Source of the DNA: Bedellia somnulentella
Taxonomy: Eukaryota > Arthropoda > Insecta > Lepidoptera > Bedelliidae
Assembly (NCBI GenBank): GCA_963576735.1
Contig: OY755172.1
Span: 744,001 to 808,000, forward strand
Reading direction: 5' to 3'
DNA length: 64,000 bases
In this document: piece after piece, positions 34,401 to 42,291 of the stretch
Numbering within the stretch: the first letter of the stretch is position 1
Layout of the letters: each line of letters opens with the position of its first letter
Position numbers and translations under genes: made by a program
The notes under the pieces: model-generated
Told to the model about the DNA's origin: nothing
The model's input: only the letters and a program-made list of their open reading frames with translations
The model's database searches: none

Positions 34401-37400
34401 CTGCAAAAGTTTAATTAAGTTGAAATTCTGAAAAACTGAAATAAGTGATTATTTTAAATAATGTATTGAATGTACATAATTTCAAATATTATTATATATT
34501 GCCGTGTAGTGTATGTCGCTACCCCTTTCTACCCACGGGGGTCGTAAGAGGCGACTAAGGGTATTGGGAATTTTATTGGATTTTTGGGCGAATCGGTTGG
34601 AGACCCATCTTCAAAAACCTTTATTTTACCGCCTTCTCCCCGCTCAACTTCCAAAAGTGGCTGAGGAATTTATAATTCCTTGGCTCTGGCTACCCCTTCT
34701 AGGGAATTATAGCCATGAGTATATGTATGTATGTATGTTGAAATATTATGAACAAAATACATAATATGTAGTACGTTCGTTTTATTTTGCCTTTCCCGCA
34801 TAATACGATTTCACGCTTAAGACGCGTTTTGGTGGGGTCCCTCAGAAATCGTCTTAAGCGGGTTTTACTGTATTCTAATTACTTCCTATAACTTTCACTG
34901 TAAGCAAAATTACCACATGTAATCATTATGATAACAGTAAGAAAACTTTGATCTTTGAACAACTGAATTTGATATATTTCACAACTCATTAAATTGGTTG
35001 CTATATTACTAATGAAGCAAAACATTTTCCATAATTTTGTTCATGGCTATATTTTTTGTGCTAATTATAATACTTTGGATGTTCTCTCGTTTCCATGTGA
35101 CCATGAATATGTTATTTTTTTTGACATGTATTGTTTTTTTTATAGAAAATGTGTTCAAAAAGGCAGGTGTTCGAAATACGAAGAATAAAAGAGCATGTAT
35201 GAAAAGATTGATGGATGTGAATGAAGCTGGAGAGGTTTGCCAGGATCGTACAAAGTGGCGATCGATAGTCTCTGCCTACCCCAATGGGAACTAACGGCGC
35301 GAGAATATGTATGTATGTATGTATTGGTTCGGTTTATCCAATCCTTTTCAATTCACATAACATTTCATTGAAAATGCATAATAAAATATATTACGTCAGT
35401 ATAAAGTCAAAACGGCAGACAATAAAAAAATAATGTTTTTTATACTTTTGTGCACTACAACAATAAGTTAATATCATAAATGCTGTATACTTTGAAGGGG
35501 TGGCAGGAGTTATAAATTTTGTGACATTTTGTCCGCTTTTCCTTCCATACAACAATCGTCATAGCTCAATGGCTAGAATTAATGGCTTTCATGCAGACAG
35601 GCGTGAGTTCAAATACTGGGTCAGGCCTACACCAATTTGTCTTTTCTATAGTCATATGTGTTGTTATTTTATCATGGTTATTTAAATTGAGTGAAAACAT
35701 CATGTAGCTTAATAGCAAGTCATACGAACGTACATACCTACATATACTCACGGCTATAAATCCCTCAACGGGGTAGCCAGAGCTTGGGAATGAGAAATTC
35801 CTCAGCCACTTTCGGAAGTTGATTGTGTAAAAGATGGTAATAATAAATGTTATTGGTAACGGGTCTCCAACCACATCGCCCAAAAATCACTTAAAAATGC
35901 TCCTATACCCTTAGTCGCCTCTTACGATCACCCACGGGTAGAAATGGGGTAGTGTTATTCTAAGCCGACACTACACGGCAATACGAACGTATAGATAGAA
36001 CTATCAACATTATTGCAACTTAAAGCACTATTCCTATTGCTATCGCAAAATACACTCATTGCACTTAAGAAGCTGGTATCGAATAAAAGTATACATACGA
36101 TATAATAACTGTTAATTTACCTTTCAAAATTTTGTAGTGTTTGCGTTGAATATCAAATACCTTTTAGAGATTATTATGTATGTGTGGGAAAAGCAAAGAT
36201 ATACTGGCCAGTACACCCTGCTGCGTACCAACTTATAATTTGTATTTTTGCTTTGCTTGAAAAACATTTACATACCGCGATGTAGGACTATGAGTGAGAC
36301 GCTGCTATGTGCGAGTGAGTCCGTTGTAGTGTGCGCTCCAACAATACTCCCACATATGTCTTTCGATTTTAAGTGGCTGAGAAGTGTCTCAATTCGGAAG
36401 CTCTAATAACTCTCTGGGATTTATAGCTAAAAATATATCTAAAGATTGCCAATTTGTTCCACTGCAGGTAAACACAGTAGTCCGGCCATACTCGTTCATC
36501 GAGTTCGACACGTGGATGCAGCGCGCGCGGCGGCAGTACCAGGAGGGGGGGCGCGCGCGGTCCCGCACCGCCGCGCTGGAGGGGCAGCTGGGGGACGTGC
36601 AGCGGATCATGATGCAGAACATTGACGATGTGCTTCAGAGGGGGACTGTGCTTTCTGGTAAGTATTTGAGATTAGTCTTCACAGCACATATAGGTTGCAA
36701 GAAGCTGGAACCGAGCGCTTTACCGCAAGACTGTAGTTTTTTCTACTGTTTCGTCTGAATATTGAGGAACTGCCGCACTAGAGGGGCAGCTGGGGGACGT
36801 GCAGCGGATCATGATGCAGAACATTGACGATGTGCTTCAGAGGGGGACTGTGCTTTCTGGTAAGTATTTGAGATTAGTCTTCACAGCACATATAGGTTGC
36901 AAGAAGCTGGAACCGAGCGCTTTACCGCAAGACTGTAGTTTTTTCTACTGTTTCGTCTGAATATTGAGGAACTGCCGCACTAGAGGGGCAGCTGGGGGAC
37001 GTGCAGCGGATCATGATGCAGAACATTGACGATGTGCTGCAACGGGGGACTGTGCTTTCTGGTAAGTATTTGAGATTAGTCCTCACAGCCGATATAGGTC
37101 CCGAGAGGCTCGAACCTAGCCTAGTGTATTGGGACCTAGGTTGTTTGAGTGATTTACCGCAAGACTGCAGGATAGGGTTTAGGTTTTTTCTACTAAGTCT
37201 GAATGTCGAGGAACCGCCGCGCTGGAGGGGCAGCTGGGGGACGTGCAGCGGATCATGATGCAGAACATTGATGATGTGCTGCAACGGGGGACTGTGCTTT
37301 CGGGTAAATATTTAAGATTAGTCCTCACAGTCGATATAGGTCCCCATTAGGTAGGATACAACCCAAGAGTTTCTGATTGCCGGAGCGCTTAACCGCAAGA

Positions 37401-38722
37401 CCATATAGACAGTTCAGTTTTCTACTATTTTGTATGAATATCCGCGGATCATGATGCAGAACATCGACGATGCATTGCAGCGAGAGACTGTGCTTTCTGG
37501 TAATTGTTGATCTCTCAGAACAAATTTCTAGCCCTCGCAGCCCATATAGGTCCCCTGTGTGAGGCTACCTTCTACCAGGATCCTGCAACGAGAACATCGA
37601 CGATGTGCTTCACAGGGGGCTGTGCTTTCTGGTAATTGATGTTCTCACAGTACGTACATATACTACTATTACATTTAAACATACATTTTTCTACTATTTC
37701 TTCTGAATATCGAGGAACCGCGCTTAAGATGGGCAGCTGAGAGACGTGCGACAAATCATGATACAGAACATTGACGATGTGCTTTAAAGAAGGAATGTGT
37801 TTTCTGGAAATTGGTGGTGTTTCAAGGTCTTTTTTAGTCCTCACAGGGCATATTTGGGACATATTTATGTCTCGAACCTACCTTAGTGGGTGAGTAAAAT
37901 AGGATAGATCCCAAGAGCTTCGAATTACTAAGCGCTTTTCCGTTAAACCATGCAGGCAGTTTAGTCTTTTCTTCTATATCGTCTATCGAGGAACCGAAAG
38001 GGGAGCTGGGGGTCGCGCAGGGGATCATGATGCAGAGTATTGATGATGTACCGCAGCGGAGGACGGTGCTTTCTAGTAAATAGTAAAGCAGCTTCTCACG
38101 GTCCGCGATATTGACGCATCACCAAAAGGGTCCCATCCGTGCTAGCACAGGCCGTCTTTGGCAGTGCGTCTGTATCCGCCGCATGGGGGTAACTTCAAAG
38201 GAGCAGCTGGGAATTTTTCACGAATACCACGAACGCAGCTGCAATGACGATAGTTTCTTTGTCGACGAAATTTTCAGAATCAGAATCACGCCCCTTTTTC
38301 TTTATATAAGGGCACAACCACGGCTTTGCACCAATCTTTTGGTACTCTCCACCACCACTTCACTAGACCAGCACTTCTAGAAAAGGAAGTACAACCAAAA
38401 AGCTACCAATTTTTACCAGTGCCTCAGCATTTCGATATATGTCTATATTTACCCTGCCCTACCCTGCTGCTTTCCCTGCTTCCACACTTTTAATTGCTTT
38501 CACTCTAAATTATGGAGTGGGAATATTTGGAATAAACTACTACACTGTTAATGACAATTTATTTTATTTCCAGAACTGGACACAAAAACGCAAAACCTAT
38601 CGATGATGTCAGCCAAATACAAGAAGGACGCGACCTACCTCAACACCAAGTCGATGCTGGTGAAGCTGACGGCCGGCGCGGTCACTATTCTTGTCGTTGT
38701 ACTCTATTTCTGGGTGCTTTAG
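31348..38722 (+). CDS. Sec22: Sec22 R-SNARE (vesicle-trafficking protein SEC22b orthologue), complete, 5 exons
   Basis: Coding exons 31348-31422, 31505-31614, 33158-33278, 36468-36657 and 38574-38722 join in frame to 214 codons plus TAG, matching the usual 215-residue length. All introns are GT-AG. Residues 1 to about 120 are the longin domain (MVLMTMIARVIDGLPLA at the start; ICYLVLCE; RPYSFIEFDTW). The R-SNARE helix follows with the zero-layer Arg in DDVLQRG, then a C-terminal membrane anchor (TAGAVTILVVVLYFWVL). The protein pairs with Q-SNAREs in ER-Golgi vesicle fusion, facing the cytosol. The start has an AATCAAAATGG context. A polyadenylation signal AATAAA lies at 38783-38788. Intron 3 is packed with TEs, and intron 4 carries copies of exon 4. 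Confidence 0.97.
31505..31614 (+). CDS. Sec22: Sec22 exon 2
   Basis: SGCNILEYQNQAKLLFRKLS and on to ETGAYLF; acceptor TTTCAG, donor GTGAGT; splits the His codon with exon 3. Confidence 0.96.
32862..32962. mobile_element. Hairpin MITE in Sec22 intron 2
   Basis: ATTTCTGAATTGAATATTCC against GAATACTCAATTCAGAAATC, with AGCTGAAAACCACTTAAG against ACTTAAGTCGTTCTCAGCT. Same family as 5848-5999. Confidence 0.6.
33158..33278 (+). CDS. Sec22: Sec22 exon 3
   Basis: YLIENEICYLVLCERNYSKR and on to QQYGKR; acceptor ATTTCAG, donor GTGAGA. Core of the longin domain. Confidence 0.96.
33898..34262 (+). mobile_element. SINE-B copy, full length
   Basis: Best-preserved copy: head GTGATAGCCCAGTGGGTAG, B box GTTCAAATCCTGGG, CTTCGGGGATATTCAGCGTG end and a TTATG repeat tail. 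Inserted in the transposase-derived codons of the pogo remnant. Confidence 0.92.
34499..34737 (+). mobile_element. SINE-A copy 14
   Basis: Sense copy inside the pogo remnant, flanked by AAATATTAT on both sides (probable target duplication); TATG tail of four units. Confidence 0.85.
35150..35322 (+). mobile_element. RTE LINE 3' end, well preserved
   Basis: Codons FKKAGVRNTKNKRACMKRLM then DVNEAGEVCQDRTKWRSIVS and YPNGN-stop, the RTE ORF2 C-terminus, followed by GGCGCGAGAATATGTATGTA and a TATG-repeat tail. Severely 5' truncated. Located in Sec22 intron 3. Confidence 0.88.
35562..35705 (+). mobile_element. SINE-B 5' fragment
   Basis: GTCATAGCTCAATGGCTAG, GTTCAAATACTGGGTC and ACACCAATTTGTCTTTTC: head and first part of the body only. 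Confidence 0.75.
35728..35980 (-). mobile_element. SINE-A copy 15
   Basis: Antisense full-length copy flanked by ATACGAACGTA on both sides. Confidence 0.87.
36190..36354 (+). repeat. Unclassified repeat, copy 1 (Sec22 intron 3)
   Basis: GATATACTGGCCAGTACACC to TGTAGTGTGCGCTCCAACA; an inverted diverged copy lies at 43975-44140. Confidence 0.7.
36468..36657 (+). CDS. Sec22: Sec22 exon 4
   Basis: VNTVVRPYSFIEFDTWMQRA, then QLGDVQRIMMQNIDDVLQRG and TVLS; acceptor CACTGCAG, donor GTAAGT. Carries the end of the longin domain and most of the SNARE helix. It is strikingly GC-rich and CpG-rich compared with exons 1-3. Confidence 0.96.
36579..38080 (+). repeat. Tandem array of Sec22 exon-4 3' halves
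   Basis: Seven further copies of the exon-4 3' part with its donor and the start of intron 4. GAGGGGCAGCTGGGGGACG recurs at 36781, 36983 and 37225 (periods 202, 202 and 242 bp), and more degraded copies follow near 37443, 37585, 37725 and 37995. Copies 2-4 keep the reading frame and the TCTG/GTAAGT donor, but each lacks the original 3' splice site and first part of exon 4. Confidence 0.92.
38283..38490 (-). mobile_element. RTE LINE RT fragment in Sec22 intron 4
   Basis: Diverged match to 47155-47350: CTTTATATAAGGGCACAACC, GACCAGCACTTCTAGAAAAG and CCCTGCTGCTTTCCC encode, on the complement, the VPLYKG and AAGYDRI-type blocks. Confidence 0.78.
38574..38722 (+). CDS. Sec22: Sec22 exon 5
   Basis: LDTKTQNLSMMSAKYKKDAT, then MLVKLTAGAVTILVVVLYFW and VL-stop; acceptor TTTCCAG. 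End of the SNARE helix plus the membrane anchor. Confidence 0.97.
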
Positions 38723-38782
38723 GTTCAATTTGCTCTGGCTACCTGTGTTTGTATTAAATGTATCATAATGTTATTATTTTCC

Positions 38783-38788
38783 AATAAA
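38783..38788 (+). terminator. Sec22: Sec22 polyadenylation signal
   Basis: AATAAA 61 bp after the stop codon. Confidence 0.75.
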
Positions 38789-38983
38789 TTATTTTATATG
38801 AAGGTCGATTTAACTTTTTATTACCTGGGTTCTGGACGTGTTCTCTCTGTACAAGACGAATGGTGGGTCCTCAATAATTGTACCTGTTATAGAATATTGA
38901 CATTGATGTTTTTTTAGTTTGAATTAAATATATGTTTTCTTTTTATCTTAAGATTCTTAATAAGTCTAAAAAAACATATTCCC

Positions 38984-39560
38984 GAAGAAGTTGCAGAGGT
39001 ACTTATAATTATGAAAATCATTTGATTGTTTTTTACCTACACTTAAGAGTACCACTTAAGAGAGTATATGCCGTGTAGTGCCGGCTTAGAATGTCGCTAC
39101 CCCTTTCTACCCACGGGTGTCGTAAGAGGCGACTAAGGGTATTGGGGCTTTTTATTGGATCTTTGGGTGATGCGGTTGGAGACCCATCACCAAAAACCTT
39201 TATTTTTACCATCTTTTCCCCACTCAACTTCCAAAAGTGGCTGAGGAATTTATAATTCCTTAGCTCTGGTTACTCCTTCTAGGAAAATATAGCCGTGAGT
39301 ATATGTATGTATATGTACTTAAGAGTACCCACTTTTTACTTCGCCAGTACATTCACGATATAGCCCTCCCTCCTATATTTAAACTATCTCCGCTGTTTTT
39401 ACTAACTGTCTAAAGACTAAGTACTATTCAGCCATGTAGATTTACTTACGGTGTTTTCCCTCACCATTAACAATTTTGATAAATAAACACACATATGATT
39501 TAAAGGAAACCACATTGATGTGACTGACTCAGGATTCGCCTCTCTCGAAGAAGGAGTGAT
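38984..39560 (-). mobile_element. SINE-B copy split by a SINE-A
   Basis: CCCGAAGAAGTTGCAGAGG at the left and ACTAAGTACTATTCAGCCAT ... TCAGGATTCG at the right belong to one antisense SINE-B; the SINE-A at 39070-39318 interrupts it. Confidence 0.75.
39070..39318 (+). mobile_element. SINE-A copy 16
   Basis: Sense full-length copy; ACTTAAGAG(TAC) occurs on both sides as target duplication. Confidence 0.88.
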
Positions 39561-39827
39561 CTATCAATAATAAACGTTCGTTCACGCCGTTTATCCCCGA
39601 AGGGGTTGGCAGAGGTACCAATACTTCTGAACTCACATGGCAGCGCCATCTAGTGTCCAGAGAAGGTACCCACGTTTTGCTTAGACAGTGTACTCACGTG
39701 ATAGGGGGCAGGCTTATCGCCGTTTTGTTCGAATACACTGTCACATGACTAAGTACAACTCAGCCATGTGGGTTTCCTCACGATGTTTTCCCTCACTGTT
39801 AACAACCATGATAAATTAACCACACAT

Positions 39828-40298
39828 AGTCCAGTCAAATTAGCACCAAAAATAGGGGTAAGGTTACATTAATTCGCACCTAGCTAAAAATTGGCATGGA
39901 TGTTGAGAACCCTATTACAAATAATTTGTCAATTATCCACATCAATCCGGCGTGTGCAAAAAAAGTTATTCAAGGTCAAATGTTGCAAAAATCGGTTTTT
40001 TGAGTTTTCCAGCTAAACGGTAAGTTTTATCATAAAAATAGGTGAGACAAAAATTATTCATTATGCAATTATCTATAAAAATTGTTCATACACTTTTTTT
40101 CCTAAGAATCACCATTTCGGAGATATAGCGATGCAAAAAGTTGAAAAAATTGTGTTACTCATAATATGCACACGTTTCCGCGCCACCCGTGAGGTAGTGT
40201 ACATGGCGCGTTTTTTTTTTACGTGGTTTCCCCGGTAGGCCTATTCCACGATCTATTGTGGTTCAGTTGAGTTAAAAAGCTATTGTATTAAATTGGAA
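39828..40298. repeat. Left long terminal inverted repeat
   Basis: Pairs with 41722-42183. Contains GCGCCACCCGTGAGGTAGTG and ends inward at AATTTGGAA-type sequence shortly after the gene's stop codon side. Confidence 0.9.
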
Positions 40299-40345
40299 AT
40301 GGTACTATTGTAGATGACAAGAGCAGTGTAAGTAATTTGAGAAAA

Positions 40346-41722
40346 TTATTCGTCTGATTGATACGCATCTAATGGAACATAATCTATATTGTCTTCTTCT
40401 CCTTCTTCTTCTTCTTCATTTTCTTCTTCCTGCTGGGTACAAATAAATTGTTCAAAGAGCGATGCATCAGATGTCTCCTCGTCTATATCGTAAGAATCCT
40501 CTTCTACTAACGATTGAACATTGGAGCACGACTGGCCTCGACAACTGATACATGCTAATGAACAGAACAACCCAACTTTTTTACAGCCACATTTAGCATT
40601 ACACCCCTTTTTGCAATTGCAAAAAATTGAATTGAGGAGTTTTTCCGGTGCAGGAAGAAGTAAAGTCTGAACTGGTTCCAATATGTTGTCAATTAACTTC
40701 CAACCACAGTCTTCTGGGTTTAGTTTATTACCGAGCCATACTTGAACTTGATAATATACCCGAAATAGATGTTGGTGAGCAGCAGCAGAGGTTGGAGGAA
40801 GACAAGCTAATTGTACTTGTTTTTTTTTATGCGTATTTTTTGCAAAAGATAAGTATCGAAACTTATCTAAGCATGTTAATTTTTTTGGAGCTCCGTAAAC
40901 GGAAAGAAGAAAGCGAATTCCGTTGGTGATTATAGCTTGTGGAGTAGAGGTACTTTTTTTGAAAACGTTAGAACAATCAACTAAATCTTGTCTCTCAAAC
41001 AATTTCAAAACTGTTCTTTTACCCCTTCTGAAAAATGCTGATGTCGTGTCGCAACCAGTTACTGCATGCAGAAATAATATATGATTTTGGCATTTTGAAA
41101 AAGCAGATAAACTCTTGGATGAATACATATTTGATTGTTGTTGAGCCTTCCCAGGTTTTAAAAAATAAATATTTTTTTCGGTTGGCGTTCGAGCAGTAAG
41201 TAATACCAACAAATCAACATCTTCACCAACAACAATAGTTGAATTTGTCGAGTTAAATTGTTCTATTGCTGTTTCAACTATTAGGACATCAGCATCATTA
41301 TCAGCTTGCTTTACAGAGATATTTTCAGACGTAAATTTTTCTTTCAACATTGTAATGAACTGAGACTTGTTGTGTGTATTTGCGAAAAATTTCTGTTGGC
41401 TGGTGGTAAATGTCATAAATTCACCAAAAATGACGTCCGAACATGAAGATGTTGTTGTAGCTCGACGACGTTGTTCCGCAGCTTTAATATTTTTTGCACA
41501 ATCAGTATAGCCATCAAATACTACAGTCACTCTATGGTCAAAATGTCTATGTACATACCGCACATAATTATCTAAAATATGGCCAAATGTTTCTTCGTGA
41601 TCCCACACTACACGGTGTAATAGATATCCTCCGTCGATTATGTATGTAGCATTTATGTTGTCAATATCTATGTTTACTATTTCAAAACAATCGTAGATGG
41701 CTGACTTTTGTGATTTACGCAT
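40346..41722 (-). CDS. FEN1/XPG-like nuclease with C-terminal CXC domain, sole gene of the TIR element
   Basis: 458 codons, no stops; the ATG is the first base run inside the right TIR boundary, so the promoter must lie in the repeat. Acidic residues match the PIN/FEN1 nuclease core: D30 (YIIDGGYLLHR), D70 (VVFDGYTD), D141/D143/D145 (QADNDADVLIVE) and E167/D168/D170 (VVGEDVDLLVLL). HAVTGCDTTSAF around D225 then resembles the FEN1 GCDY helix-hairpin-helix start. Residues 368-401 are cysteine-rich (CNCKKGCNAKCGCKK, CSLACISC) like tesmin/TSO1 CXC DNA-binding repeats. The C-terminal tail is poly-Glu. No DDE triad is apparent. Inferred role: DNA cleavage for mobility, guided by CXC binding. It could instead be a passenger gene. 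Confidence 0.82.
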   Translation of the reverse strand: MRKSQKSAIYDCFEIVNIDIDNINATYIIDGGYLLHRVVWDHEETFGHILDNYVRYVHRHFDHRVTVVFDGYTDCAKNIKAAEQRRRATTTSSCSDVIFGEFMTFTTSQQKFFANTHNKSQFITMLKEKFTSENISVKQADNDADVLIVETAIEQFNSTNSTIVVGEDVDLLVLLTARTPTEKNIYFLKPGKAQQQSNMYSSKSLSAFSKCQNHILFLHAVTGCDTTSAFFRRGKRTVLKLFERQDLVDCSNVFKKSTSTPQAIITNGIRFLLSVYGAPKKLTCLDKFRYLSFAKNTHKKKQVQLACLPPTSAAAHQHLFRVYYQVQVWLGNKLNPEDCGWKLIDNILEPVQTLLLPAPEKLLNSIFCNCKKGCNAKCGCKKVGLFCSLACISCRGQSCSNVQSLVEEDSYDIDEETSDASLFEQFICTQQEEENEEEEEGEEDNIDYVPLDAYQSDE

Positions 41723-42183
41723 TCCAATTTAATACAATAGCTTTTTAACTCAACTGAACCACAATAGATCGTGGTATAGGCCTACCGGGGAAACCACGTA
41801 AAAAAAAAAACGCGCCATGTACACTACCTCACGGGTGGCGCGGAAACGTGTGCATATTATGAGTAACACAATTTTTTCAACTTTTTGCATCGCTATATCT
41901 CCGAAATGGTGATTCTAAGGAAAAAAAGTGTATGAACAATTTTTATAGATAATTGCATAATGAATAATTTTTGTCTCACCTATTTTTATGATAAAAGTTA
42001 CCGTTTAGCTGGAAAACTCAAAAAACCGATTTTTGCAACATTTGACCTTGAATAACTTTTTTTGCACACGCCGGATTGATGTGGATAATTGACAAATTAT
42101 TTGTAATAGGGTTCTCAACATCCATGCCAATTTTTAGCTAGGTGCGAATTAATGTAACCTTGAATGTCTAATTTGACTGGACT
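41722..42183. repeat. Right long terminal inverted repeat
   Basis: Inverted copy of 39828-40298. TTCCAATTTAATACAATAGC at its inner edge lies directly upstream of the nuclease start codon. Confidence 0.9.
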
Positions 42184-42291
42184 ACACATATGACTTTAGA
42201 AAAAACAAATTGGTGTAGGCCCGACCCAGGATTGGAACTCACGCCCTTCTGTTTTCGGGCGGGTGTTCTACCCACTGGAATATCATGTCTG

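Larger units (their letters stand above)
33482..34870 (+). mobile_element. pogo/Tigger-like transposon remnant in Sec22 intron 3
   Basis: TIRs CAGTAGAACCCGTTTAATAC and GTCTTAAGCGGGTTTTACTG, with TA on each side (33480-33481, 34871-34872). An ATG at about 33700 opens MTTITRKAVSLKKKKFVLRV and TQLAAEL, an HTH_psq/CENP-B-type start. STLPTILKNREEIKERYR-like codons follow before a SINE-B insertion, and ARALNLPISGPIICEKA-like codons after it, which fits a CENP-B HTH. The DDE domain is deleted. Two SINEs are nested inside. Confidence 0.85.
39828..42183 (-). mobile_element. TIR element carrying a FEN1-like/CXC gene
   Basis: 2356 bp inserted in a SINE-B. Outer ends AGTCCAGTCAAATTAG and CTAATTTGACTGGACT; flanking ACACAT on both sides (39822-39827, 42184-42189). 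Terminal inverted repeats span about 471 bp (39828-40298) and 461 bp (41722-42183). They are nearly identical except for one outer block of about 16 versus 6 bp and scattered single-base changes. The only gene is on the minus strand between them. I cannot place it in a named transposon superfamily. Confidence 0.9.
39582..42291 (-). mobile_element. SINE-B copy split by the 2.36-kb TIR element
   Basis: Antisense SINE-B: left part 39582-39827 (CACGCCGTTTATCCCCGAAG to AACCACACAT), right part 42184-42291 (ACACATATGACTTTAG to the GATATCATG head). The intact sequence at the break in sibling copies has a single ACACATATGA, which defines the duplicated target. Confidence 0.88.

Noticed and set aside
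34513..34764. 83-codon open frame starting MSLPLSTHGGRK
   Set aside because: The same peptide start appears wherever SINE-A is intact (for example 6430-6621 on the other strand). It is SINE sequence read in one frame.
40648..40929. Plus-strand 93-codon frame
   Set aside because: Antisense shadow of the FEN1-like gene.
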